NCBI GenBank assembly: GCA_037176705.1
Contig: CM073885.1
Coordinates: forward strand, 168,568,290-168,632,289
Direction: 5' to 3'
Source of the DNA: Molossus alvarezi
Lineage: Eukaryota; Chordata; Mammalia; Chiroptera; Molossidae
Length of the DNA: 64,000 bases
Under the pieces are notes generated by a model that saw only the letters and a program-made list of their open reading frames with translations, was not told the origin of the DNA and made no database searches. This document shows positions 37,201 through 49,095 of the stretch, piece after piece (position 1 is the first letter of the stretch; the number at the start of each line of letters is the position of its first letter). The position numbers were made by a program, and so were the translations under genes.

Positions 37201-37241
37201 ATCTATTTACCTACCTTCTTACCTACCTACCTATTTTTTTT

Positions 37242-37488
37242 TTTTTTTATCCTCACCCGAGGATATTTTTCCATTTTTTGTACAGATAGAGTTGGAGGGA
37301 GAGAGAGGAAGGGAGAGAGAGAGAGAGAAACATCGACGTGAAGGGACACATCGAGTGGCTGCCACCCGCACGACCAACCAGGGCCAGGGACAAACTGCAA
37401 CCGAGGTACATGCCCTTAGTGGGAACCGAACCCGGGTCTCTCCGGACCGCAGGCTGACGCTCTAACCGCTGAGCAAAACATGCCAGGG
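37242..37488 (-). mobile_element. Ves-type SINE (hairpin-tailed), perfect 16-bp TSD
   Basis: A complete antisense copy with hairpin ATCCTC-ACCC-GAGGAT at 37249-37264 and an intact tRNA-like head. The duplication CCTACCTATTTTTTTT (37226-37241 and 37489-37504) is identical. It inserted in a CTAC-rich simple repeat. Confidence 0.94.
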
Positions 37489-37504
37489 CCTACCTATTTT
37501 TTTT

Positions 37505-38246
37505 AATGCTATCTGATACTCCAGAAAACTAACATTCTTCTGTGAAATATTACTTAGAGAAACTGTTCTGTTCTTAAAAAAAAAAAAAAAGTGTGTTCTA
37601 GAAGAGTCATTGGTCTTTTCACAAAACAATTTTTGATACAGGCTGTCTTAAAGACATCATATATCCTGCTTATCAACAAAATACCAAAGAAACGTCCCAA
37701 GGGTGCTGAATTTGAAAAACTTAGCTTTAAAATAATAGCGCTGTCATACCAGTATAGAGAATTCTAAAAGAAAATTCTTTCATTATCTTTGTCCCATAAG
37801 AGAGCAGAATGTATGAGTTCTGACTGATTCCTTCAAGTCCTCTGCCAAAAGACTATACTACAGAAGATCTATTCCATCATCTTCATTTGGAAATAGGGAA
37901 GAGTATTTCCTATAAGTTTTCTTGCAAACTCCTAGAAGTGTAGGGAGAAAATCTTGCCACAGCTGCCTAAGATGCACCCCTTGGCTAGTGTTTGAGGTGA
38001 CAATACTTGCATTGCTCACGATAACCTCTATTCTCCATGGTGAATTACCTTCATCAGACTCCAACAGCTACATTGTCTCATTTCCCATCATGTAATAAAT
38101 TCTTCTTGACTCTTAACTGTGCTGGAAGAAAATAATCGGTGGAGATTATACACAAACATTATGAAAGCAACACCAAACATCATATGCAAACATAAATTTT
38201 CCATTTGAGATTTTAGAATCAAAATTTTAAAGCCACAGGGATCCCT
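37505..38246. other. Unique-looking upstream DNA
   Basis: No gene or young repeat is recognised. There is a short A-run at about 37577-37590. Confidence 0.5.
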
Positions 38247-38263
38247 AAGAAATCAATCCTACT

Positions 38264-38328
38264 CAACGGGGGAATAAAAGGGGAGACATCTATACTACTT
38301 TCAACAATAAAGATAAATTGTCAAATAA
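38264..38328 (+). mobile_element. Ultra-short L1/HAL1 3'-end insertion (65 bp), perfect 17-bp TSD
   Basis: The inserted piece contains GGGGAGACATCTATACTACT and CAACAATAAAGATAAATT, the same 3' terminus as the LINEs at 47680-47705 and 49050-49085. Identical duplications AAGAAATCAATCCTACT flank it at 38247-38263 and 38329-38345. It is a severely 5'-truncated retrotransposition product. Confidence 0.9.
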
Positions 38329-38345
38329 AAGAAATCAATCCTACT

Positions 38346-40440
38346 GAAGTGCTCTCTTTTACAAAGGACAAAATTATGGTCAAAAGAAATTAATTATTTC
38401 TTTTATTTGCAAAGTTATTCGGTGGAGCCCTGGGACCAGAACTGATCTAGAGCCCTACGTCCATGCATTCAAGTAGGTGTGTTATGCCAGGCACTGCGCT
38501 TGGTGTTAGAGATGCAGTGGTGAGCAAAACAGACTTAGTGCTGAGGTACGGCAGGGAATAAGAAACCCATCATTCAAGACTTGCTGGAGGAACTTCTTAA
38601 TGCATTGTTTGGCAAGCTAGACACACGTTTGATTGAATGCATTTTTCCTTTCACCTATAGGTATAATACAAAATTCATGTAAAGTTTTCTCTAAAACATT
38701 TTAAGCCCTGCACTTTATCACAGCAAAGCACTCTTGTCAATAGCTCCAAAATGTGACTGGGGGAATAAGAAGAACGTGTTATTCGTGGATAGCTATCACA
38801 TTTCCATATTCCCTATCATCTGCTTAAAAAGAAAGTTAAATATTATATTTTAATACATATTTTCACCGTAGGGAATCCCAAAAGGGAATTTCTATATAGC
38901 TGCTAATCCCTATTACTTGTTGGGCATTTCATTTCCTGTAATCTACTTTCTGCATTAGTTCGCCCTCCATGTCCTGATTCACCATGAGGGTCACATTCCC
39001 TCCAACCGGACCCCACTCTAGGCCTGGCTCTCTCACATCCTCTAGGGCAAATTATTTCATCGCTCTCTGCCTCTAATTCTCCAGAGTTAAAACAAGAAAA
39101 ACTGAATGGCCAGAATTTAATAGAAGAAAAGTCCCTTAAAATAGCCAAGATCCTTACAAATACGAGATGTTTTCAGCTATCCAATAAAAGTACATCGTTC
39201 CAGGAAAAGCACTTGATATGAAAGGATCTTCTCATGTGAAAGGGTAACTACACCATCAATACATTTGTAAAGGCCAGAAGGGCCTCGTACAGTATGATTA
39301 AAGGTAAGAGCGAACTTGCCTGTTATAATACAGAAGGCTTTGATCTTTTTAGAGTTTGATGTTTATGGGTAAGCAGTAAATTTCCATAGAAAATGCAGAG
39401 TCCCTCCAGTAGTTCAGGTCTCAGGGATACAGTCCCTGGCCAAGGAAACAGGGCTATACTACCACAAGTCATGCAGTGCTTGACTGTCTCCAGTGTTCTC
39501 ATGGTCACAGGAGACAAGAATGTCTTGGGTTCTGACAGATGTTTCAAACTTATTTCACTTTTCCTCCTTTCTCTTCTTTACAGGGATAGAAAATGTGTTT
39601 CCCCCCAACATGGTGATGAGTAACTTGCAAATGAAAATCCATAATAAGCAACTGAAATACATTGAGATTCAGTTCTGGGTTGAGGAAAATTTATAGAGAT
39701 AAACTGAATTTGTTTTTTATTGGGGGGGGGACTGGGTGGAGGTAGAAGAGGGCATAGAGAGGATAAATAGTGATAGAAAAAAGAAAAGAAAAATATACTG
39801 TTATTCATTTCAACAACTCAGCCTTGCAGCAAAAGACAAGAAAGCAACTAATGTGAGCTAAAGCCCATAGTTGCATTAGCATCAGTCAATGGAGGAAAAC
39901 AACATAACTTATTTTTAATTACTTTTAAGGTGTTTGTCCTATTATCCTGAAAATTAAACAGGCAAAAATAAATTTCATGGATTAAATATTACTTTCCGGC
40001 ATAGTAGAAAATAAAATAAAATTACTCTGGATATAAAAAATCAATTCAACATTTCTTATTAAAAATGTTCACCCTAAATTGTTAGTGACAGAGGAATTAG
40101 TTCATCTGACTTGTTTCTCTGCCTTCGAAGTCTTTCACATACTTATGTTTAGTTGCCTGGGTTTTTCTTTTTGGTTTTGTTTTGTAGTTATTGTTGTTTG
40201 TTTTTTGTTTGACTATCTCCCATAAGGTTCTCAGCTGAATTCCTGGTTATCTTACACGTACCTCCCCATCATTTGGCATTGTTCAAAAGACAACTTTACT
40301 AATAGATGAGGGGGAGGAATTCTTTCTTAAAACAAGAAATGTAAGCTCTCTAGGGCAATTTGTCTTCTTTATAAAAGAGCTCTGCTTAATATTAGCTCTA
40401 TCTATTTTTACAATTTACATTCATTAAGCCTATCTTCTCT
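38346..40440. other. Upstream DNA, largely unrecognised
   Basis: An L2-like fragment is at about 38465-38565 (GTTATGCCAGGCACTGCGCT, then GATGCAGTGGTGAGCAAAAC). A short G-run is at about 39722. Otherwise nothing is recognised. Confidence 0.55.
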
Positions 40441-40446
40441 CTCTCT

Positions 40447-40731
40447 TTTTTTTTTTTTTAATCCTCACCTGAGGATATTTTTCCATTTACCTTCAGATAG
40501 AGTGAGAAGGAAAGAGAGAGAAAGGGAGGGAGGCAGAGAGGGAGAGAGAGAAACATTGATATAAGAGAGACACATCAATTGGTTGCCCTCTCCTTCCCCC
40601 ACCACAACCACAACCACAACCAGGGCCAGGGACTGAACCACAACCAAGGTATGTGTCCTTCACCATAACTGAGCTTGTGACTCTTTGGTCCTGGGGCCAA
40701 TACTACAAACGCTGAACCCAACCAGCCAGAA
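40447..40731 (-). mobile_element. Ves-type SINE (hairpin-tailed)
   Basis: PolyT, hairpin ATCCTC-ACCT-GAGGAT at 40461-40476, GA-rich run, a short ACAACC repeat, and a tRNA-like head ending AACCCAACCAGCCAG. The flanks share an approximate GCCT...TCTTCT duplication. Confidence 0.9.
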
Positions 40732-41619
40732 AGAGCCTCTCTTCTTTTTAATGACTATTTTATTACTGTTTGTTAAGTATAAATCAAAACAATACAAAGT
40801 AACTTGAATAATTGTCACCCTTACCAATTATGCCATTAAAATAAGATTTAATATAGTGTTTTTCTGTGTTTCTATTCCTGTTTTTACAAATAGAGATCCT
40901 ACTTACAAATGAGAACCACACATCTAGACTGGTATTGGAGGAGTAGTGAATAAGAAACTGCAAATAACTTTTGACACAATTTCCAGGTTGGGTGTGGTCG
41001 GGACGCCAAAATTAAAAGTACATATTTTAAATATATTGACAGGAAAAAAGTTTTCTTGTTCAGAGTCTACATTAACATAAGCACCCAGTAAACTGAAAGA
41101 CATTGATTTAATTTGCTACTTATTTGAGATATTAGTTCAGTTTTAATAACAATGAGGCTAAAACACAATCACTCCTACAGTTCTTCACAGTAAGAGAAAG
41201 AAGCTCATGGTTTGAGTGGCCTCCATGTGGCCTGTAACCAGAACTAAAGGACCAGGCAGGATCAAACAGCGTGGTTATCCCCAAAAGCCACCCCTTTTCT
41301 GGAGTTTTGTGTGAGATGTCAGGAAAAATTATAAAAGACTTAGAAGCTGGCAAAAAAAACAAAATTAGAAAAGATTACCTGGTGTCTTACCTGGTATTAC
41401 CTTCTAGCTAATTTGGCCTTTCACTGTCTTTGAACTGTTTGTTTTACAGCTCTGTAGTTGTTGAAAACTGATAACAATGCTGATGATGCTTTATCAACAC
41501 AAAGGCCAATTAATTGTTTCCTGGGAAAAGCAATTGATCAATGCCCTGTTGATAGACCCTTTAGACATCTATTTGTAACTTTATTTCAGCATTCCTTATT
41601 ACTCCTTTATGTGTGGTTC
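40732..41619. other. Upstream DNA, nothing recognised
   Basis: I see no gene, SINE or LINE in this stretch. Confidence 0.5.
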
Positions 41620-41634
41620 TTCAAATTCACCTTT

Positions 41635-41959
41635 TAAAAAATATGGTTTTACTGATTTTGTTTTTTTTATTCCTCACCCAAGGACACTTTTCTATTTATC
41701 ATCAGATAGAGTGGGAGGGAGGGAGAGAAAGAGAGACAGAGAGAAATGCTGATGTGATAGAGCCACAACGATCGGTTGCCTCCCTCGTAGCCCTGGCAAC
41801 CAGGGCCTGGGACCAACTGCAACCAAGGTACATGCCCTCGACCTGAATTGAACCTGCTACTCATTGGTCCGCAGGGCTGATGCTCTAACCGCTGAGCAAA
41901 ACCAGTCAGGGCTGTTTTTACTGATTTTTTAGAGAGAAAGAAAGGGAGAGGGAGAGGGG

Positions 41960-41991
<32 letters not shown>

Positions 41992-42144
41992 TTGATATGA
42001 GAAAGACATTGATCTGCTGTCTTTTGCCCACCTCCTACTGGGGATCAAGCCCACAACCCGGGCATGTGCCCTGACCAGGAATCAAATCAGTGACTTCTTG
42101 GTACATGGGAGGATGCTCAATCAACTGAGCCACACCAGCCGGCC
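41635..42144 (-). mobile_element. Classic Ves SINE, split by a second SINE, 15-bp TSD
   Basis: The outer element is flanked by identical TTCAAATTCACCTTT (41620-41634 and 42145-42159). Its A-rich 3' end lies at 41635-41659. Its body resumes at 41914 with a long GA run, followed by the tRNA-like head ending CACACCAGCCGG. It is of the family without terminal hairpin (tail AAAAAATCAGTAAAAAC in sense). Confidence 0.92.
41660..41913 (-). mobile_element. Ves-type SINE (hairpin-tailed) nested in another SINE
   Basis: The inner copy has the TTCCTC-ACCC-AAGGAC terminal element and a full head ending GAGCAAAACCAGTCAGGGC. Its duplication GTTTTACTGATTTT (41646-41659) recurs at 41914-41928 with one extra T. 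It inserted in the A-rich end of the outer SINE. Confidence 0.92.
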
Positions 42145-42499
42145 TTCAAATTCACCTTTGAACCAACTGTAACATCCTACTGGTGCCCTCATTCATTAAT
42201 AAGTTAAGCTCTTTGAAAAGTCTTCATTTTATGTTTTATGAGAATTGGGATTTCACCTTTTTTTTTTAATCCCATGAAAAATACAAATGATTTAATTATC
42301 AACACTTCTTTCCTATAACATTCCACACACAAAAAAAGGGAGAAGGTATTCAAGAAAGCCCAATTCTCTCTATTGTAAACATAGCTGCAACAACTCTTGG
42401 TGTTTCTCGAAATCAGCATTTTGTTCTTTGTTTCGTTTTCAGGTCTGAGCTCATTTGACTCTTGGCAAAAGCCACACGTGTGCTAGTGCATATGTACAT

Positions 42500-42540
42500 T
42501 CGCACAACACACACACACGCACACACACACACACACCCGC
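42500..42540. repeat. (CA)n microsatellite
   Basis: A CA dinucleotide run, slightly interrupted. Confidence 0.8.
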
Positions 42541-43029
42541 ACTCGAGCAGAGTTAATTCACCACAGATGCCAGTCTCCTCTTGACAAGCACACGAGGCTT
42601 CAGTAAATGCAAAGACTTAATTACTTCTCACATCTGGAAAAACTTAAATATGAGAGTGGATTTATTGAAGAAGCTCTTTGCTTGGCTGTCAACAGCACAT
42701 CAGGAGCCAGAGAGAGCAAGCTTGATCGGTGCTGGCAGTCCTTTAACCCTTCCCAGAGAGATGTTCTACTAATTAATTCATTACATGTCCTGTTTACATG
42801 ATTTATGAATTGTATGAAAACATAGGAAAGTAAATAATTTCCTAAGAATTTACAAAGGAAAACTGTTTTTGTCATGTTTCTGGGAGTGGGGGTGGGAGGT
42901 GGGGAAATCATATACTGAAATTTGGAAAAAATGAGAAAGTCCTATATTTAAGAAAAGAAAAAAAAAGGAAAGGCTTTTGGGGATAGAGTATATTAAATAA
43001 AGTCATTACAACAATAACTTATGTAAATA

Positions 43030-43340
43030 CACACAAAACTAGACAATTCCGCTCTTTATGGAGAAAGTGTAATAATGTTTCTAAAGAGGGAAGTAGTTAT
43101 ATGAGCCAAAAGCAAGAAGAAGTAAGAGAAACTAGGGAATAGGCAGATCTTTCCCTAGAGATGATACTTAAGCCAGAATTAGGTACAGTGATGGCATATT
43201 GGGAAGGTATCCAAGGAGCATCGGTAAAGACCCAGAAACAGGAGCTGGAGGAGCCCACAGTTCAGCAGCTCGGGCACATACAACGCAGATGAGGGCAGCA
43301 GAGCTTCAGTAACTGATGACCTCAGGGAGAGCCAGTGTGA
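43030..43340 (+). repeat. Ancient L2-like relic
   Basis: GATACTTAAGCCAGAATTAG, then CAAGGAGCATCGGTAAAGAC and CAGAAACAGGAGCTGGAGGA follow the order of a widespread old mammalian repeat. The family is not assigned. Confidence 0.5.
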
Positions 43341-44740
43341 CCCATGAACCCTTTACAAATAACACAGTTCCTGGTCAATTAACTATGGAAACAGCGGTTC
43401 TGCAGCTACTCTATCTCCTTCATATGCCTTGAATTTAATTCCTACTCCTTCATTTTAGCATCAGCCAATTGAAATGCTCTTCATGTATCTGTGATTCCAT
43501 TGTAATTAGCTGGTTGTAAGCAAAAGGGAGGCCAGATATTGTAAGCATGGCTACTTGGGCAGTTTCACCAAGAAGCTGTAATTTCACGCTCTCCAGGGAA
43601 CCACTGGCCCATTCCCTGCAGGTCACTGCGGGGAGGGGTCCAACAAAGGGAAAGATGGGCACAATGAGCCGGGGTGACAGGGAAAGTGCCTGTCAGTCAA
43701 GCCTGGGGAACCATGGATTGGCCAGAGGAGGCAGGGCCATGGCAAGCCTGTGAAAATTTGGGAATACATAATCCCACAAAGGAGCTCTCTTGGCTCTCTG
43801 GTTCCTTAGGCTTTGCTCCTGCCTGTGTTCCCTCCATAGCTGCATGGCCCATGGCCATGAGCACCCCCCATGTGCTGGACTGAGGGACTGCAGTGGGAAA
43901 CACGGATTAAGCTAGCCTGATGCTAGACTTACTGTGCCCTAACATGGAACAGAAATTATGGACACTGGCTTTGATGTTAGCGCTGCTGAAAGCAAAATGG
44001 GACTTCTTCTACGGCAGAACTGAGGGAAATGGGACCTTGGAAACTTGGGTTTGATTCCAAGAAATAAAGTTTTCTATTCGAGTCTCAGAAAATTCCTTTT
44101 CTCAGGATATCACAAGAAGCCCACTCCCACTGGCGAATGGAGCCCTCCCCACTATTAACATCTGGACTTCATGAAAATTCAAAGTGAAGACATTATTCCC
44201 AGGTTTATCAGTCTAGTGAAAAAAATATTTAAGGGAAATTTATTTGTTTTATGCATATCCAGAAATAAATAAAATTTATGTTAAATGTATTTATAATATG
44301 AATTTCACATTCTACACAATTACAATTTTATTATTGAAATGCACCTATTTTGCCTATTTTTTACTAAATAAGTTATATTAACATTTCTATTTGAACCTTA
44401 CTGATCAATTATTATACCTCAGTTCACCAAGGATTTCTTCTATCCTGAAATCATGAATTCCTTATAGTTTAAGCCATGGAAACAACACAACTGACACTCA
44501 CAAGTTCAGAACTTTAGGAGTACTAATTCCTGAGTTTATTTCTATTGTTTCAATTGAGTTTTTCATGTGTAATTCAAAATATAAGATACCAAAATAAGAC
44601 CATAAATAAAGTAAATGTATTATTAAGACAGCTATTCTGTTTACATTGAAGCTGAACGTTGAACACGATACTGAGACAGGAAGGCTGAAGCTGGAAGGGA
44701 GACCATCTAGTGAAAACCAGCAGTTTAATTTAATTTTTAT
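43341..44740. other. Upstream DNA, nothing recognised
   Basis: No gene or repeat is supported. Several short overlapping open frames at 43450-43900 show no domain or codon signal that I trust. Confidence 0.5.
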
Positions 44741-44974
44741 TTTATTTTATTTTTTCCCTGAGTATCAGAGCAAAACACATACTTATAGCTATATCCTTAA
44801 TATTTTCTATTTTGGTAACATATACTTAACATAAATTTATCATTTTAACCATTTCAGTGTGCAGCTCAGTGGCATTCAGTACATTCACAGTGTTGGGCAA
44901 CCATCACCACATCCATCCCCAGCACCTTCCACCTTGCCAAACCAAAACTCTTCACCCATTAAACCCTAATTCCC
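44741..44974. mobile_element. Older L1 3'-region fragment, left half (host of the HAL1-like insertion)
   Basis: CATTTTAACCATTTCAGTGT, GTTGGGCAACCATCACCACA and CACCCATTAAACCCTAATTC match a common old LINE segment. The same segment resumes at about 47749 (CTAACTCCCCTTTCCCACC, then CTCTATGAATTTGTCTACTT). Confidence 0.75.
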
Positions 44975-47748
44975 GACTTCCGGTCAAGATGGCGGTATAG
45001 GTAAACGTGATCTTGCGTCCTCCCACAACCACATCAAAATTATAACTAAACTACAGAACAAACATCATTCAGAACCACCTGACATCAAGCTGAATGGAAG
45101 TCCTACAACTAGGGAATTAAAGAAGCAGCCACATGGAGACTGGTAGGAGGGGCAGAGGCCCAAACCGGCTGGTCCCACACCCACGTGTGGCAGATAAAAG
45201 TCAGGATACCTCAGCTGTGAGGGTCCTCCCTGAGGAGGGAGGGGTCCCCATCCCACACCAGCTCAGTGTTCCAGTTCCAGGAAGAGAAGTCCCCAGAATT
45301 TCTGGCTGTAAAACCAGGGGGAAATGAAGCTGAGGGAAGCTGAGGCTTCTGGAGCCCCAGGCAGCTTCTCTTAAAGGACCTGCACACAGACTTGCACAGA
45401 CCAGCTTCCTCTGAGCTCCAGCATAGAGGAGGCAGCTTGAAAGGCACCAGACACATACAGGGAAGAACTGAGTTGTTTGGCATCAGGGCATGGGCTGGAG
45501 AGGCAGTTTTCTCCCAGATAGATGTGCTGGCAGAGGCCACTGTTCCTTTGGTGAACCCTTCCCCATGAGGCAAGCAGCTGGGTACCACATCTGAGACTCC
45601 AGCAACTTGGTTCACACAGTTTTCCCTACCCTGGTGATTCTCTGACTTTTGAGCCCACCCAAGCTGTTTGAGCCCACCTGACTTTTGAGCCCACCCAAGC
45701 TGTTTCCAGTGGCTTTACCATAGGATTGGCTTGTTTTGGCCCCTGCTTTAGATTTCTTAAATTCTTTCAAACAAGCAGCATCTGGCCACAGCAAGCCCCA
45801 TACCTCTCACTAAGTGGCCCCAGGCCTGGCACTAGAAACAGCCAGCCTTGGTTCACAACTTGGTTTTGCCTGGGCACCTCCAAGCCCAGCACAAGAAGCA
45901 GCCATCTGAAGATCACTTTGTAGCTTATGCCTGGTGTCCCTGGGTAGAACACAGGCAGTGGCTGACCTTGCCCCAGAGCCAGCACACCCAGTGGACAGCT
46001 TCAGACTATAGCGAAGCACCACCACCTAACCACCCCCACAAGTGACACACTCAATGAATGGACTCAGTGGGTACCAGAGCCCTGGTGAAGTAAGCTTTGC
46101 TCTGTGTGGTGGGCCCCTGCACAGCTGATCATGCAAAGTAATCAGAGGTCGGTAATTAGTGGACACAACAAGTCCTTGCAGCTAATCAGCCTGAGTAAAA
46201 CTCTCCCATTGATGTGCCAACAGCAATCAAAACTCAATTACAACAGTAGGGTATAAGGTCCACACTACGAGTGCACCTTGAGGGCCCAGCTGAGTGACCA
46301 GGGAGACTGTGACACTGGACCCTACAGGATACCTACTACAATAGGCCACCCTAGGAAGCCTAGGAGACATAGCAACTCTACCTAATACATAGAAACAAAC
46401 ACAGGGAGGCAGACAAAGTGAGGAGACAAAGAAACATGTCCCAAGTGAAAGAACAGAACAAAACTCCAGGAAAAGAACTAAATGAAATGGAGATGAGCAA
46501 TCTAACAGATGCAGAGTTCAAAACACTGCTTATAAAGATGCTCAAGGAACTTAGTGAGAATTTCAAGGAACTTTGTGAGAAGGTCAAGGAATTTAGTGAG
46601 GATCACAAGAGCATAAAAAAAGATCAGTCAGAAATGAAAGATGCACTAACTAAAGGAAAGAATAATTAACAGGGAATCAGTAGTAGAGTAGGTGAAGCCA
46701 GGAAGCAAACCATTTATCTGGAATATAAGGAAGCAAAACACACCCAATCAGAACAGCAAAAAGAAAAAAGAATCAAAAAATAAATGAGGATAGTATAAGG
46801 AGCCTGTGGGACAACTTTAAGCATACCAACTTTTGCATCATGGGAGTGCCAGAAGGAGAAGAGAGAGGACAAGAAATTGAAAATCTATTTGAAAAAAATA
46901 ATGACAGAAAACTTCCCTAACTTGGTGAAGGAAACAGACACACAAGTCCAGGAAGCACAGAGAGTCACAAACAAGATGAACCCAAAGAGGTCCACACCAA
47001 GACACATCATCATCAAAATGCAAACGGTTAAAGACAAAGAGAATCTTAAAAGCAGCAAGAGAAAAGCAGTTAGTTACCTACAACAGAACTCCCATAAGAC
47101 TGTCAGCTGATTTCTCAAAAGAAACTTTGCAGGCCAGAAAGGAGTGGCAGGAGATATTCAAGGTGATGAAAAGCAACAATCTACAACTAAGATTACTCTA
47201 TTCTGCAAAGCTATTATTTAGAATCAATAGCCATATAAAGAGTTTCCCAGATAAGAAAAAGCTAAAGGAGTTCATCACCACCAAACTAGTATTATATGAA
47301 ATGTTGATGGGTCATCTTGAAGAAGAAGATAAAAAAAATATGAACAATAAAATGGCAATAAATACATATCTATCAACAACTGAATCTACAAACAAAGTGA
47401 GCATCATGAACAGAAACAGACTCATAAATACAGAGAACTGTTTGTTGGTTGCCAGATGGGAGGGGGTTAGGTGAAAAAGATAAGGGCATTAAGAAGTACA
47501 AATTGGTTGATAGACTGAGGAACCTCAAAGAGAAGGGGGAGGTGGGGTGGGAAGAGAGAAACCAAAGAACTTATATGCATATATGCATAACCAATAGACA
47601 CAGACAATAGTGTGGGGAAGTAGGGGTGGGGTGGGAGTGGGAAGGAGAGGGTCAAGGGAGGGAAAAGGAGGGACATCTGTAATACATTCAACAATAAAGA
47701 TAAATTTTAAAAGAAAAAGAAAGTTTGGGAAAGAAATCAGAAAACAAA
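44975..47748 (+). mobile_element. HAL1-like LINE: 5' UTR, ORF1, 3' UTR, no ORF2
   Basis: The element begins GACTTCCGGTCAAGATGGCG, typical of mammalian L1/HAL1 5' UTRs. It continues through a roughly 1.4-kb 5' UTR, a broken ORF1 and then a 3' UTR directly, ending CAACAATAAAGATAAATT plus an A-rich tail. No endonuclease or reverse transcriptase is present. A diverged duplication, AAACCCTAATTCCC (44961-44974) versus AAACACTAACTCCC (47749-47762), supports a single insertion. HAL1 means 'half-L1', an ORF1-only group mobilised by L1 in trans (family knowledge). Confidence 0.85.
46418..47474 (+). pseudogene. LINE ORF1 (L1ORF1p-like), broken
   Basis: ORF1p is the RNA-binding chaperone of L1 particles. 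It starts MSQVKEQNKTPGK at 46436 or 18 bases earlier. Visible parts in order: a coiled-coil (LIKMLKELSENFKELCEKVK), an RRM-type part (NFCIMGVPEGEERGQEIEN), and a C-terminal domain (TLQARKEWQEIFKVMKSNNL, SFPDKKKLKEFITTK). Stops and frameshifts after 46669 and near 47110 disrupt it. The C-terminal extension after the usual ORF1 end continues into the 3' UTR without an ORF2 start. Confidence 0.85.
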
Positions 47749-47880
47749 AAACACTAACTCCCCTTTCCCACCTACCCCAGCCCTTGCAACCACTGTTATA
47801 TATTTTCTGTCTCTATGAATTTGTCTACTTTAGAAACCCCATATAAGTAGATTATACAATATTCATCCTTTTATAAAAAT
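47749..47880. mobile_element. Older L1 3'-region fragment, right half
   Basis: It continues the segment interrupted at 44974: CCCCTTTCCCACCTACCCCA, TATTTTCTGTCTCTATGAAT, TAGAAACCCCATATAAGTAG. Confidence 0.75.
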
Positions 47881-48004
47881 AAATAAATAAAGTAAAAAAT
47901 AAAATAATTGGTGAATAGTAAAAACTAGTTTAACATGTGTTGGTAGTAATATCTTTCTGAAGACTATTTTTTTTATTATTTCATTTGTGTGTCTTTCTTC
48001 ATTC

Positions 48005-48205
48005 ATTCATTTCACAAATATTTCTTGTGTGCCTTCTATGGACCAGGAACTCTTTTAATCTCTTCAGATATTCCATAAACAAGAACCAACAAAAATATCT
48101 ACCCATCTCCTATTTCAATCATATAATCACTAATCAAATATTTACTGAGCATCTACTTTATGCCATGCACTATGCTAAGCTTTGCATCTCCAGTATATTT
48201 CAGAT
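48005..48205. repeat. Ancient L2-like relic
   Basis: Two tandem blocks have the form TATTTACTGAGCATCTACTT, TATGCCATGCACTATGCTAA, which is an old mammalian repeat. The family and strand are not certain. Confidence 0.55.
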
Positions 48206-48639
48206 AATGAATATACATACAAGTGAAAGAATATTTACTACTTTATTCAGTTAAAAGCATGTATTTTCTTAGACTTATAAAATTTTTTGGACTAATAAAA
48301 GCTGTATTTTCAAGAAAGTAGCAGCATGTTTTAAAGAATTTTCATCAATGTTCAAATAATTTTGTAGCTATCAATTTTCTATCCTATTTTATACCCTACT
48401 TATATCTATAGATGGTTTTCTCCACCCTCTTTTCTCAAATTATGTATGCAAAGTTTTCCTTTATAACCCCAATTTGGTTGGCACATTTTCAATTTGCTCA
48501 TAAAGTGACATCCCTCAGGCAATGTCTATCTGTGATATTTTAATCATTTCAGAAATCATTTTCTGGAGTAGCCCTGTTCAGTAGAAATATAATGTGAGTC
48601 ACATAAGTAATAAAATATTCTAATTACATTAAGTAAAAT

Positions 48640-49095
48640 TAACAGACTAGCTGTGGTGCATTTACATAATGGAATACTATGCAGCTGTAACAAAAGGAGA
48701 ATCATTATACTTTGAGATAGCATGGAGGGACCTGGCGACTATTGTGCTAAGCAAAATAAGCCAGTCAGAGAATAATAAATATGACACTCTCTCACTTATA
48801 TGTGGAATCTAATGAAAAAAATAAACTCATGAATAAAATAGAAACAGAGGTATGGAAACATGGAAGAGACTGATGAATCTCAGAGGGAAGGGGTGTGGGG
48901 AGGGTGTGGGATGGGGGGACAGGAAGAGATTAACCAAAGAATTTATATGCATATATGCATTGCCCATGGACACACACAACATGGTTTGAAGGACTGGGGA
49001 AGGGTGGGAGCCAGGTGGAGGAGGGAAATGTGGAGGGTGAAAAGGCAAGGGGACATTTGTCATACTCTCAACAATAAAGATATAAAAACAGAAAC
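48640..49095 (+). mobile_element. 5'-truncated L1: ORF2 C-terminus and 3' UTR
   Basis: It starts inside ORF2 with WCIYIMEYYAAV, reaches ISQSENNKYDTLSLICGI and a stop at about 48810. A G-rich 3' UTR follows, ending CTCAACAATAAAGATATAAA. It shares the TATATGCATATATGCAT block with the HAL1-like element at 47571. Confidence 0.9.

Noticed and set aside
37205..37235. CTAC tandem units as a CRISPR-like or satellite array
   Set aside because: Only a few short direct units with no spacers; a simple repeat.
36960..37720. Possible old hAT/Charlie-type DNA transposon (CTCAAACTGTGTTCC near 36970, TTTGAAAAACTTAGC near 37715)
   Set aside because: The ends are suggestive, but no inverted repeats or duplications could be paired convincingly, and the SINE at 37242 confuses the middle.
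45211..46045. Several open frames of 65-134 residues on both strands
   Set aside because: They fall within the untranslated 5' region of the HAL1-like element, which is GC-rich. Not genes.
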